NCBI GenBank assembly: GCA_951230915.1
Contig: OX579639.1
Location: 12,214,001 to 12,278,000, forward strand
Direction: 5' to 3'
DNA: 64,000 bases
Source of the DNA: Antitrichia curtipendula
Lineage: Eukaryota; Streptophyta; Bryopsida; Hypnales; Leucodontaceae
A program made the translations under genes and the position numbers. Shown in pieces: positions 1 through 12,419 of the stretch. The first letter of the stretch is position 1. Each line of letters starts with the position of its first letter. The notes beneath the pieces are model-generated. The model saw only the letters and a list, made by a program, of their open reading frames with translations. It was not told the origin of the DNA and made no database searches.

Positions 1-370
1 AATTAATTTCAAGAATTCTAACCTCCCCAAATTAATTTCCAGCTCTTAAATTAGCGCTTTATTTATGGACCTCCTTACCTTTAGAATAGACAAAGGTTGC
101 ATTTTCGGACGACTGGATTAGTTTCATATAGCTGCCATGGGGGAAGCACTTTAAAACGTTCCTCATCCACGCACTGGATGATTAGAGGTTACACAAAATG
201 AGGTACAATGAATAAAAAGTGATATTTTACACCGACGGAGGTGTACGTGTCATCTCAAGCTTGTTGATTCAATTTGTGCAGTTTGAAGTGTCCCTTAGAC
301 TACGGGAGTGATCTATAGTCGATGGTTTGTTTCTGATCTTGTTTAAGCCTCGATTCTTTCTTTCTTGCAG
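1..370 (+). other. Intron of the importin-beta-like gene, no exon seen
   Basis: The window opens inside an intron that ends with a TTTCTTGCAG acceptor just before the first recognisable exon at 371. I see no coding exon or other feature here. The first coding exons of the gene must lie upstream of the window. Confidence 0.6.
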
Positions 371-2433
371 TTTCGAATCATAACTCTCCATGATTTCGTA
401 AAACAAAAGACATGGTCTGAGCTTGTGCCAACTCTGAAAGCTGCTGTGGAGAAAGTGGGTGCAGAGAATCATGGTGCCGTAGAAAAACTTGCAGTAGAGA
501 AAGAAGCTCTAGAGAAAGCGCGCATAGAGAAAGAAGCTGTCATTGACAAGGAAGCTGCAGACAATGGAGCTGTAGAGAAAGACGCCACCGAGAAAGATGC
601 TGTGGAGAATATTGACACGGGGAATCAATCCGAAGTTCCGGACATGAAGACTCTGAATTTTCTTCTTGTCCTGCAGACCATCGCAAAACCTTTCCAGGTT
701 CGCAACAATCTCATTTGATGTTACATTTTTCACTGCTGGACATTGAAGCCAAAAAAAAAAACCATCTCACTTTCCTTTCACTATAGCGCCATTCAAGTGT
801 AGATTTGGGAGTGTGGGTCCTGTTTTTGAAGATGGTTTTGGATGTGGGATGGTGTTCATAGTATTTCCTGAACCCAACGATGGCACATGAGCCTGTTCCT
901 GAGCCTTTGGAGATGATTGCCAGAGAACTTCTCATTCCCTTACAAGGGCTCTTCCATCAGCTTGTGCAGCAGGTATTGCTACAGGTCCAACTTTAAAATG
1001 TGTGGTATAATTTGGTGAATTGTTCAAGCTTAGGGTTTCATGAACCTGTTAGCTACTCTCGTATACAAATTTGATGTTCATAGCTCCTGGCAGGTTGCGA
1101 CATCAAAAGCTGAAGAATGCTCTGAACACGACTCCATCTTGTTGGCTTTCTGCAAGGCGATGGATCTTGCTGTAAGTTTTGCATCACTCGTCTTTCCCAT
1201 CAACAGCGTTTTATACACGTCCTCGTCCTCGATTGTTTGATCTTTTTCATGCAATTTCAAGTGTAACATCAAAGCTTGCAGTTCATGTGAAGCACTATAC
1301 GGTACTTCCTTTAAATGTTGCGTACATAGCTTTCTTTTTCGTGAAGATTGTCAATTGCTGCTTCATAATATCACAGATCAATGCCTGTTGTTGAAACCAT
1401 TCTCTAATTGCTATGGTTTTTTTCTGGAGTTTATTGAGGTGTTTTCATGTGTAGATGATCTGCTCACTAGAAGTTTTTTTCTTGGAATTTTGCAGCTGAA
1501 GTCACACATGCCTTCTGCACTACTAGAGTCTATCGATCAATGGTTCACGGATCTGTTGAGCCTGCTGGATTCAGTGGTTCTCGAGAAAAATATGGATGCT
1601 TCGGAACAAGAGCCAAGACTGAAGATTTGGAAAAGAACTCTGCAGATCTGCTGCAACCTGGTTTCCCGGCATAGGCTGCATGTGGATAAGTGAGAATTTT
1701 TCACTCTAAGGTATGGCTGATCTGAAACGAGGATTTTTATTCTCACAAGACTACTGTTTTAAATAAATGATGCTGAATTGTAGTATCTTATGTTGGTGTA
1801 GGTTTCTGCCCTCACTGACAGATGCTGCGCTTGCAGTTGCTGGGAAGAGCGTTCATGCCAAGGTGAAGGATATATAGGTCCCTTGAGTAGGAGAAAGAAT
1901 TGAAAATGGTCTTGTAGCAAGAGTATACTTAGGTCTATAAAATGAACCGATCTTGGTTGTTCTATCTCTTGAAGTTTTTTAGGTCTGCATTCAGCTTATT
2001 TCTGCATTTATTACACTTTTGTAGTTCAAACCAGAAGATTGTTTTTTATTTTTTTGGGACCAATGTCGCAGAATCTTAATCAAATGCAGCAGCGTGTAAC
2101 GTCTCTGGGCTTTGACTTGGTGTCCAATATCCTTGAGACGGAAGCTGTAAGCAGATTTCCTTGTTAATGAAATTTTTTTTTTCTGAAATCTTGAATATAT
2201 TAGTAAGCTAACATTACTTGCTTCTCAACATGTAATTTCCTGCTTAACATGGACTGATGAAAACAGTTCAATTACCAGTATGGCTGAGAATTATTGTTCC
2301 ACTTGTTTAGGTTTTTGCGTTTTTGATATGACAGGGTTGGAAATTGATCTCACCTCACTTCCCAAGTTTGTTGGATAAGGCAATATTCCCTGCTCTTATG
2401 ATGAATGAAACGGTACGTGTTTTTCTCTAATTG

Positions 2434-2477
<44 letters not shown>

Positions 2478-5400
2478 GTTACTCGTTAGAAAATCTTGAT
2501 TTATATCTTGTGTTATTAATCAGCAGCTACAAATTCTATCGTAAGGCCAGGTCTCTATTGTGAGAATTCAACAATATTTTATATAAGGAAAAGGCTCATT
2601 GTTTTTAAATTAAGAAAAAACTTTTGATAACTTTGTGCTGATGTTGCAGGATCATTCGGATTGGGTGGAGGAGGAAGATGAGTATGTCCAGAAAAACCTT
2701 CCTTAAAACGTGGTATGATGTCTAAAAGTTCCTTAAAACAATTTTACTGAAAAATCCTCTTTCAAAGCGTTCCATTATGACTCCTCCAGATGAGAATCAA
2801 TCTTATAGTTAGTATTCAAGCTTGTTTGTAATTTCAGGACGAAGCAAATGGATGGACTGAAGACCTCTTCACACCCAGACAAAGTGCTTTGAATTTGCTT
2901 GGGATCATGGCCTTGACGAAGGTGTGCAACTTACAGTTGACCCCATTTCGATCATGGAAATCAAATTGTGTTGGATCTTATTAATCAGTAAACCTTTTTT
3001 TTAATAGAAAACCACACTAGCCCAAGTAGCTAGAAAGACTAATGTCAGTGACGTGAAAAAAAATTATACCCACCATAAATCTTTAATCTTACCATCTCTG
3101 GTCTTAAATTTGACATAGTTTGAATGTGGCATACTCAAGTGATAGCGTGGCAAGTGTGCAGGAGATTATAGGATTTCGTTTTAAAATTCTTAGGGTTTAG
3201 GGTTTAGTGTAATAAATTTAACGAATGCTTTCCCAATGTGCAGGGATCTCCGCCTGCGCGGAAGAGAAAGAAAGCTGCCCCTGCCAAACGCAGGAAAGTG
3301 GGGTCCAAAGGGAAGGAGGAGGCTTCCGAACGAGCTGGCGATCTTTTAGTGATGCCTTATCTCAATCAGTTCCCGGTCCCTGCCGATGGAGCCGATCTAC
3401 GATCCGAGGAAGTTCTCAGGTATTGCAAGTTTCTTAAAAAAATGACCAATTTGATGATCATGTTGTGTAAAAATCAATGATTCAAATGCGGCCCAGTTTG
3501 ATATCACCAGAATCAATGACGAACATTGCATGTGTTGGTCAAAAACTTAAATGAAATTTAACAAAAGAAAGTGCCTACATTATCCACTCAGAAGTGTTAA
3601 AAGACCCATTAGAACCCTCCAATTTGGACACCCTGGGTCCTTTCAATTCTTTCCTGTTGTAGTTCACTTTGCAACGAGTACAATGAGGCGACGAGAAGTT
3701 GCATTTTTTGTTTCAAAATGAAAGTATCTGTAACTTTTGGTCAAGTGCAGGTATTTCGGCGTTCTGATGGCGTATGGAGGTCTACAGCAGGTTATTATTT
3801 CGTCATCTCTTATCAACCTCATCTACTGTTTTTGATACGCAAAGTCTAAACATTTCTGTGAGTCTTGCAGCAAACATTCAGATCATAGCACTTTCCATAT
3901 GAAATTTTTGTGTACCATTCTTTTTCAGAATTTCTGTAACCGTTGTCTTTATAGAGCGCTAACTGACTGTCATGTGAATTGCACAGTACTGGAAGACACA
4001 ATCCTCTGCGAAAGTCACCATGTTGCTGGAAAGACGTGTGTTTCCTTTATATCTGATGGTGGCTCCGAGCCCTTATGTACTGGCCAATGCCAATTGGATG
4101 CTCGGGCAGCTTTCCCATTCCTTGCCTGCGGTGAGACAAAGCCTCCTTGGTGAAGAGATTCTCTTTCTTCGCTTCGCTTGTTCAATTTAATATCTTGAAT
4201 ATCTTGCTCAGTTTGTATTCAATTCAAAAGCTGTCTCTGAGCGCAGATCAAAGTGTCTTGTAAACAGTTAATTTCTTAATGGAAGATTTCGTATTTATTA
4301 CTTCTGAGAATTATGATCGAAGTGTCTTGTAGAAGTTAATTTCCTACTTCTTACTTGTAAATCTTGTCGACTATCACACGTATTTATTACTTCTGAGAAT
4401 TATGGATTCGGTTATACTTAAATTTAGACTGTTTTCGGGACCATTAGACATAGTGGAGCGAGATTCTTCTACGTCATTCGTAGAGATTTCTGTCGAAAAG
4501 TTCCTGCAACAGTCTAATTTGACTGAAAACACTGTTTACAGTGACTGGGTCTATTAGAGATGGATTTAAGAAGTATCCGTGTTCTTATTTCAGCTATCCT
4601 ATTCTATTTTTTAACCTTTTAGAACCGTACATTGTTTCATGGCATCGTAGTCTGAATATTAAAGTAAAGGTGTGCGTTTTTTGCATCAGGAGCTCAGCGA
4701 CATCGTTTACACGGCGTTGTTAAAGGCTCTGGTAGCACCCAATGCTGGTAGTGTATCATGGTGGCCAGTGAGGGCATCTGCTGCCGCCGCTCTTGCATCT
4801 CTTCTCCAGGTCCTTCCTTACCTTTCTAGTGTGTATTGAATAAGAAGGCTACTAAGCCACAAAACGGGAATTCTTGTGTTCAATTGTATTTCTTTTTTGA
4901 CCAATGGTTGCAATTTCCTTTTTTGATTGTAGTGATAAAAAAATATGACCTCACTCCGTGAATGATGAATTCCATCACTCATTTTCAAACTATGAATCCT
5001 TAACACTTTGTGGAGATATCTGTATGTTAGCTATAAAACGTCTGTTAGGTTTGTGGGGTGACAGACTTCTTAGATTTATAATGTTTTTTCAAAATGTGAC
5101 AATACTGATTTTCTAATCTTTACCCTACTGTTTAAACGCAGGTTGGGTACAAGCCCGTTCAATGGTTGCCGTTACTTCAAGCCACTGTTGCAGGGGTGCG
5201 AATGCAAGAAGACAGGGAGGCAACAATGGCATTGCAATTGTTGGCAACAGTTGCCGAAGCTGGAAGAGAATCTGTGGCTCCCCATGTTCCAGCCATCACT
5301 GCCGTAGTGCAGGTGGAGACGTGCAAACATCTCCCCACTCACCCTGAACCATGGCCTCAAGTAAGAAACTCTGATACCGTGTTGGAATATATTACAAGAA

Positions 5401-8400
5401 ATGCATGAAATTGATCTTGTAACGCTCCACCGAAATGAGATTTTGAATTGTTTGCACCACTGTATCCCGTTCTCCCATTGAGGTAGAAGTATACAATTTA
5501 GGTGTCTTTCTACATACCACAGAATAGGGATTTAGGGGTTTAGTAGGCATAGATAGTGTGCACTTACTACTGATTTAGGCCCGAGAATCTTTGGACAATT
5601 TAGTTCTAAACAAATCACATGAATCTTTGGATATTGTGATTTGTTTGAACAAGTGTTCAGACGAAAAAAGTTTTTAGGTTTCTGTGATTTATTTTGGGCA
5701 TATGATCTCCACTTTCATGAGATTGACTTCATAATTGTTTCATTGAGAGTGACTATAAGTTTAATTTAGTATTTTTTTTCTAGTTATGAGGTAGGCGGGT
5801 ATCTATCCATTCATACAAGAGAGTAGGGTGTCTTGTGTCACAGATGGGTTTTCATCACTTTGGGTTTACTTCTTAACACTGCTTTACTTTCTTTCTTTAT
5901 ACATATGTGATATGCGTGATGGTGATGCAGGTTGTTGAGCTTGGATTTTCAGCGATTGCTGCGCTTGCAAAAGCTTGGGAAACGGCAGATCCAGATAAAG
6001 GTGAGGACAGAGGAAAGGGAATTCTCAAATGGAAGATAGGATGCGCCGCCATGGCAACTACTTTTGCTGAGCTTTTGCAGCAAGCGTGGCTGGTGCCTTT
6101 GCAGGTCAGAGAATCCTTACAACTACAATTTTAGCACACTCAAGTCAAGTCTGTCCTGTAAATCGTATACACAGCAAAACACTTCCTAAGAAGTTGCACT
6201 TCGTACCACATAAGAGGCTTAATCACCCCACGAGAGGAAGGGGGAAAGCATGTCATCGCTTTTTTAGACGAAGCGCCTACATGATGCCAGATGAACAGAA
6301 AGTCGGATTTGATGAGTCTTGGTTTCATTTGGAAATGCTTCAAACATTTTGTGTGAAATATGAAAAGATGACATGTCCATGAAAAGATGTAATTGCACTT
6401 ATTCTGGGCAACATTCTTGAATACCTCCCCATTCACATCTTTTGGAACTAGTCACGAAAAAGAACACAGATTCGTTTTGAACACAATCTTGAGCTCGTGA
6501 CAATCTTTCCAAATCCGCATCCTCAGTTGTCTAGAATTTTCCTAGTGCTATCTGTGTCTTTATAGTGTCGCAATGTCTTTCTATGTCTTTATAGTGCTAT
6601 GTCTTTATAGTGTCTTTTCCTAGTCCTCGATTGTCTAGAAATTTCTCATTATAACAATTAGATTCTGCGATGATATGACTCTACAATAGAAGAACGGTTC
6701 TTTTACTATTCGTGCCATGCATGTGGACTAGGCCCAATAGTATCGTGATTTCTTTTGTGCAGGAGGGCGCTCTTCCAGTGAAACCAGCCCCGTCGTGTCT
6801 GAGCGACGCCTCCATTCTTGTGGCAGCAATTCTGAGATGCGCGCAAAGCTCGGCAGAAGTGGAAAGGATGCGCCTGGCGCCTGTGCTGCGCGTGTGGGCC
6901 AATTTGGTGGCTGACTGGAGGGCGTGGGACGAGCGGGATGACGAGGGTGTCTTTGCGTGCGTCGAGGAGCTGGTCGCTTTGCAGGTTGAACTTCGCCATA
7001 ACTTCACCTCGTCCGGCCTTCCTTACCTGTTTTAGTAAATACCGATATTGTTAAGAAAATTTTAAGGTTGCATTGAATTCACAGGATTCATTTTGAATCC
7101 CCCAAAATGAAGCCACGAAGTATAATCTGCCCAGCCTAAGTATCCTTTTAATGCTGTCCTTATTCTCAGGAATCAGTCGACAGAGTGAACCATGTCTTGG
7201 TTGTTGGTCTCTTGATCATTTTGTTCCTTACATGTTTTGTAACTACCGATCTTGTTAAGAAAATCTCAAGGTTGTATAGAATCCGCAGGATTTTGAATCA
7301 CCAGAAGTTGTTTCGGTCACTGTTTTCTACTAGTGGTTTCTCTGCACCTCCACTGTCGAACTCTCTCATCACGGTCTCTTGTTTACCACATGCAGGAAAG
7401 ATGTTCAATCCTTGCATTCCCTATGCCCGATTCCACTCCATCTCCATCAGCTGAGCTCTTGCCCCGTTCCATCCTGGACTGCGTCGTGACATTCCTCACA
7501 GCAGCCATCGACTCCGCGTACTCAGCAGCATGCTGGCGAGCCTGTCGCAACGTGCACTCCCTGTTGCACGCCACGCAGTTCGCAGCGGACGGGGACTCCG
7601 TGATGGCGACGCTGGTGCCTCGGTTCTGTGAGGTCGCTGCACGAAGATTGCAGCGCTGTAGCAGCATGGGCGTGCCGTTGGCGAAGCCGCTCATTCTTGT
7701 GATTGCTGTGGGGTTCATCTGCTTCCCTGAAAAAGTGGATGCCATTCTGTGTCTGGAGGAGGAGGATAGGGGTTGTCAAGGGGTGCTGTCGTTTGCGGAA
7801 GCGATGGCGGGGTTGGCTGAAAGTGAAGCTGATCCTGGACTCCCGTTGGAATCCGAACTCAAAATTGCTGGTGAGATAATTCTCCACTTTTTTATGCATC
7901 GGGCTTGGTTTAGTGATGGTTGCTTTCAAAAAGGAAATTTACGTTACAATTGATCACGTGAGAGGAGATCCTTGTTATGAGGAAACCATGCTGGGCCTCA
8001 GGAGTGATGAGGGAGTTCACTTCCAAAACAAGATTTTCTGCCACATTTCTCGACATAAGAGTACCATATTTATGAAACTGACAAAATTTGAAGAAATTTG
8101 TACTTTCCCAGACAGCCAGAACCTCAGACCTGAAGCATGCCGTTTAAAAAAATATGACCATTAACCTCAGTGGCTGGATAATGCTAAATAGCAGCAACAT
8201 TATGAGATACAACCATGTTTTTCATACCCAATGCTTCCTTGTCAGCTTTACAAAAGTGGGATCCATTGAGGTTATATGAATAATTGCTCTATCACAAATG
8301 GTGCACAATTGGTAGGGTTTAACCTGGCTAGGTTTTTTAGAAGACCTGTAGGGAAGTGTCTTTTAAGATTTTAGGTTTTTCTTTTACTGCCGTGTAAGAT

Positions 8401-9560
8401 TTAATAGTGGCGTGAATCCCTCACCTGGTGTCTGCGTTTTAATTCATAATACCGTAACTTCTCAAGGTCGAGAGGGAAGGTCCATGAGAGGTCATAGTTT
8501 GATGATCAAAATCTGTAACTGTGATTAAAAATAAAAATAAAAAAGCTCCTAAACAAGGAGCCTCCTAAACTGATGGATGCAGTGGTTACCTTGGAGAAGA
8601 TGATAGTGCACATTATCAACAAGGATTTGTTGCAGAATCAGAAAGCTTTTGCTGTAGCTCATCATTGCATGAGTTCTCTGTTGGAGTCCATGGTGGACCT
8701 CAAGGACATCTCGGAGTCCTCCGAATCCGATAGCAGTGGCTCGTCCTCCGAATCTGATTCCGGCTCCAGCGTTGAGGATGACAGTATGAACGTAAGATTC
8801 CATGTGCAACTCCGTCATTCTCTTGCTATGTTTGCAATCGTTGTACTGTACGTCCCATGTCGTCTTGGAATTCTCAACATTTCCTTACGAATTCTTGTTG
8901 CTGTAAGGTAACGACCCCTAAAAGGTAGCGCTGAGCCCCTGTCTGGATTACAAAATTGTGTCCAGACTTTGCGGTTCGTTGACATTTTTTTTTCTTGTTT
9001 CCCTCCATCACGAAAACAGGACACAGGATCTGAGGTTTCTGATGCTCCTCGTGAAGAGACGGAGGAGGAGTTTCTGGAGCGGTATGCTCAGACAGCTCGG
9101 GATCTCCAGGATGAAGCCTGTGAGGAAGCTGAAAATGGACAGCACGAAGATGGCCATGAGCTTGCACTTGGTAAGTTATGCCACTCAACTCACAAATCTC
9201 GCAAAGACTTTCTCCAACCAAAACTCTCAGTGAAATTCTATCACTTTAGTTGGTCGTGTCAGCTAATTGCATCAATGAGCCAAGGTTTTATTAAAAATGG
9301 GGGCTTTCTAGTAATTTAAACCATCGAATCACTCCAATTGAAAACAGCAGTATGATATTCAGGCTTTTGATCGAAAGCTATCTGATTCCTGGCTTTGCTG
9401 TACTTGACAAACAGGCGTCATGGGATTAATGGACATTGAGAAGCAGGTGCTGACGTTCCTCAAGGAGCACGGGAAGAAATTGTCCAGCAAGCAACCGCTG
9501 TCCCGGATCCTTGTGGCAAGGTTTAGGGATCAGTACCCCAAGGCAAGGGGCTACTTGTAA
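371..9560 (+). CDS. Importin-beta-like ARM/HEAT-repeat protein, 5' partial, with one in-frame stop
   Basis: Likely a nuclear transport receptor of the karyopherin-beta class, related to the plant importin-beta-like ARM-repeat proteins (At3g17340 type, recalled rather than searched). Exons chained by phase: 371-697, 862-972, 1094-1171, 1496-1689, 1802-1862, 2072-2146, 2335-2412, 2650-2712, 2838-2921, 3244-3419, 3751-3790, 3987-4130, 4690-4809, 5142-5360, 5931-6104, 6763-6984, 7396-7870, 8583-8791, 9020-9170, 9415-9560. They total 3147 nt (1049 codons with the terminal TAA), all with GT-AG borders and matching phases. Recognisable pieces include FVKQKTWSELVP near the start, GWKLISPHFPSLLDKAIFP, YFGVLMAYGGLQQ, LANANWMLGQLSHSLP and a basic KRKK segment. 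A glutamate/lysine/alanine-rich low-complexity insert follows the first motif, and a Ser/Asp/Glu-rich loop lies near the C-terminus (exon 8583). Codon 2704-2706 is TAA inside the eighth listed exon (see findings). The gene is otherwise intact. Confidence 0.82.
2434..2477. repeat. Compound CA/TA microsatellite in an intron
   Basis: About ten AC units run directly into about eleven TA units, inside the intron between exons 2335-2412 and 2650-2712. It should be length-polymorphic. Confidence 0.9.
2704..2706 (+). other. In-frame TAA within an exon of the importin-like gene
   Basis: Reading from the acceptor at 2649 gives DHSDWVEEEDEYVQKNLP, then TAA, AAC, GTG and a GTATGA donor at 2713. Using that donor keeps phase 0 with the next exon at 2838. 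Homologues as I remember them read NLPSDI at this place, so the exon has the expected length and the stop sits where a serine (TCA) would be. A weaker in-frame donor (GTCCAG at 2686) would skip the stop by removing nine codons. Confidence 0.7.
3190..3207. repeat. Short interstitial telomere-like repeat in an intron
   Basis: Two and a half units of TTAGGGT/TTTAGGG type lie in the intron between exons 2838-2921 and 3244-3419. The same motif recurs near 12260, 13040 and 20555 in this window. Confidence 0.75.
6554..6621. repeat. Short imperfect tandem repeat in an intron
   Basis: The motif GTCTTTATAGTG recurs three times, plus one degenerate copy, within about 68 nt of the 658-nt intron before exon 6763-6984. 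It has no evident function. Confidence 0.6.
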
Positions 9561-10379
9561 GCATCCATTCAACAAGTAAAGCTCAGCACTGAGGACGCGA
9601 AGTTAGTGTTGCCTACGTAATTAGTGTCACTACAACAGTCTATCAGCATGTCGGGAGTTGGCTCCTTCTCCAGATCTCTCTCCAGGCCCTTGTGGAATTC
9701 TCTTATTTTGTTGAACAAGAAAACTGCTGATTGTGTACTTCTATCCTTTCTCACGTGATTTTCCAACCTGTTAGTTGATTTTTTTTCTTCTAAATAATCA
9801 TCTGAGTCAGATACCTTAGTCCTCAACTGAACGCAAGTTTGAAGCTGTGAATTTAGTGTAACAGATTAATGGCACTTCACAGAACTGTAACAGATCAATT
9901 GGACTTGGGTTGTATGGAATTATGATAGTAGGGTTCAGAATTGTTTTAGGGATTGGATCTATAAGCCTGAACGACTATTTGGGGAGATTTATCTATTTGA
10001 AAGTTGTTGCAAGAATCTGTTGAATGGGAGTTGAGATTTTTTTCTAGTAAGTGTCAATGACTTTCATTGTACTTCCCACTTATTTTTCCTCTAATATGAA
10101 ATCTCTGTCATCAGAAGGTGGGTTGATTTAGTTGAAACACCGACAGTTTATTGTTTATGTTCATCCAAAAGATGTAATTTTGGGCAGTCCTTAAACTTGT
10201 TTATTGGCCCTTGAGTGCCTTTGAAGTTTATATTTTAGTTTGTGAATCTGTCACGAGAACTTATGTAAAGGTGTGCTTGTTCTTGGTAGCCCTAAAATTT
10301 TATGTATTCTTGTTAGAAAATCAAAGTGGATTCCAATGCAGCAGAGATCTCTAGTCATAAGAAATGAGAGCTTAGCTTT
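9561..10379. other. 3' flank of the importin-like gene, no gene seen
   Basis: Follows the TAA at 9558-9560. It is AT-rich and presumably begins with the 3' UTR. Short ORFs on either strand show no recognisable protein features. Confidence 0.5.
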
Positions 10380-11530
10380 GATTTTTGGTACACCCAGAAT
10401 CAAACACTTTAAACATCCATATCAAGTCCAAAAAAAATTGAACTTCAAGAATAGAGAATGAGGTAGGAAGTACATAATAGCAACTTCCAACCAACAATTT
10501 TCTAATTCTAGCATCTACATTTTTGCCTTGAATGGTCACATGTCTTCTCCCCAAACCACCACAAGGTTTCAAGAGCAAGCAATGAGAGTTGAGTAGTTCG
10601 TTAAGGTAACCAATGGGAGGTGAGCATTTTGCACTTCAAGGAGGTTTGTTTAATCCTTAAATGATGGGCTGGTCAATGTGGAAATCATTTGTTTGGGTAT
10701 TGTGTGAATTGTTAGTTTTAAAAAATACAAAAGTACTTATTGGAAGTCAAGATATTGTAGAAGGCCTTCTCTTGGTTGAAAAACGTCCTCTGTATTGTTT
10801 ATGGGTTAAAGGTAGTGTAACATGAAGAGATATCCTATGCTTTCAACTTTGAAAATTCATAAAATATTACTCCCTCCGTCCCAAAATGATCTTCCTGTTA
10901 GACAAAATGTTCTGGATTAAGACTAAAAATAACATTTTTAAAGCCTGTTTTGCACTACATATAGAGTTTGGTGCACTCCTATTGCCTTTGAAATTTTGAG
11001 TTTTGAAGCCCTTTTTAAAGTGTAGTTTTGGATTATTGAAAAGTGAATTTTTTTGGGTATTTTCAAGGAGCACCAGTGGTTATTTAATTATTGAGTGTGA
11101 GGTCAACATTTTGTGGGTAGTTAGTATAAGTCAAAGACCATATGTGGACCTATATTTTGCCTCCCAAAGCCTTCATCTCCTTCAATTCGATAATATTCAA
11201 AGAGATGCAAAAAATAAAAACAAAAAGTGTTGATTGACCCCTTCAACCATTTTATTTGTCTTTTGATTAGTGATTGCATAGATGGAGGGGGAACTATCGC
11301 TTGGAATTGTTTTGTTAGTCCTAGAGAACAACCAAAAGTTAAATTTGACCAATTTGCAGCTCACAAAGTACAATAGGAAGATCATTTTGGGACAAAAAAT
11401 GAAGGCCAACAGGAAGATCATTTTGGGACAGAGGGAGTATGTGAATACTTAAAATTTCCAAAACAACTTGGGTGAATTTTCACTAGAGTAGGCTAACATT
11501 CTTACCAATCTTCTTCTTGAGGGGCACAAC
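10380..11530. repeat. Dispersed repeat copy 1, interrupted by a MITE
   Basis: The segments 10500-10868 and 11440-11530 resemble 35950-36270. Both places share, in order, a stretch with ACCACCACAAG, a stretch with AACCAATG and GTTTGTTTAAT, the string CTTTCAACTTTGAAAAT, and further on CTAACATTCTTACC. The copy at 35950 lacks the 10868-11439 insertion. No coding capacity is visible. Confidence 0.65.
10868..11439. mobile_element. Stowaway/mariner-type MITE, ~570 bp
   Basis: Terminal inverted repeats of 30 bp (10870-10899 and 11408-11437) differ at one position and begin CTCCCTCCGTCCCAAAA, the terminus typical of plant Stowaway/Tc1-mariner elements. TA lies on each side as the target duplication. 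A second, internal copy of the right terminus lies at 11374-11394, a subterminal direct repeat. There is no transposase ORF, so the element is non-autonomous. The related repeat at 35950-36270 gives an uninterrupted version of the insertion site. Confidence 0.88.
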
Positions 11531-12258
11531 AAAAGTGTCAATTTTGGGTGAATTCTACCTTAGTGAGATCTTCTGAGTTACAAGATTGCATTGGTCCACA
11601 AGAAGAAGAAGCCATGTCCCTTTTTCGGGATTAAGACAATTTAAGAGATCACATGAAAGTTCAATTTAAGGTGGGTACACCCAAACCCGCCTTTTTTTGC
11701 TACTGAGCCTAGTTAGACTGGTCAAATTTTCATATATTCTTTTTGGCAAGTGAAAGGAGGTTCCAACGCACCAGAGAACATGACATTTGGACACCGTATG
11801 CAAAAGTTATTAAGGGTCAAAGTTTGTTTCTGAAAGTGCTCCATCCAAATAGGTACATAACTGATTTTGAAAATGTATACAACCTGTAGATGGCACTGTA
11901 GATGGCACTTTGAGGTCAAGTGCCATTTTTTGGGTCCCTTCAAAGACTCTTTGCACATGTATTTATTGTTGGGAATTTTACTTCTGCAATTAATTGATTT
12001 TGTGACACAGGATTTTTGCAATCATAAATTGTAAATTCTGATCATTGTGATGCCTTCTTCATTCACGCATGCTGCTCAAGAACTTGGAAATTGAATAGAA
12101 CTTAAAAGGATCAGATTTCACAAGCTCGTCTCTTCCAAAAGAGAAACTAAAATCTTCAAAATTCAGGAACAAAAGCCTCCACAAATACTTAAGTTTGTAC
12201 ACAATTCAAACACACTCTTCATTCTTGACAACTCCCAGAGAGCATAAAATCATTCTCC

Positions 12259-12280
12259 TAAACCCTAAACCCTGAACCCT
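12259..12280. repeat. Interstitial telomere-like repeat
   Basis: TAAACCCTAAACCCTGAACC and flanking bases match the plant telomere unit CCCTAAA. It lies just beyond the 3' end of the WRC gene; another single unit occurs near 12338. Confidence 0.75.
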
Positions 12281-12419
12281 GCCTATCTACCTAACCTATC
12301 TACAACACGATCTTCCCAGTCCCTCGAAGAAAGCATAACCCTAAACCGTGAATGAAGAGTTTGTTAGGGTGAAGTCCCTTTAATCTACGACGTCAATAGA
12401 TACGCAGCCTTCAGGATCC

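Noticed and set aside
3899..4153. 84-codon plus-strand ORF in the importin-like gene
   Set aside because: It is in a different frame from the true exon 3987-4130, whose translation (LANANWMLGQLSHSLP) matches the family.
7522..7929. 135-codon minus-strand ORF
   Set aside because: Antisense shadow of importin exon 7396-7870.
9569..9826. 85-codon minus-strand ORF after the importin-like gene
   Set aside because: Charged but featureless, antisense to the likely 3' UTR, with no splice or homologue support.
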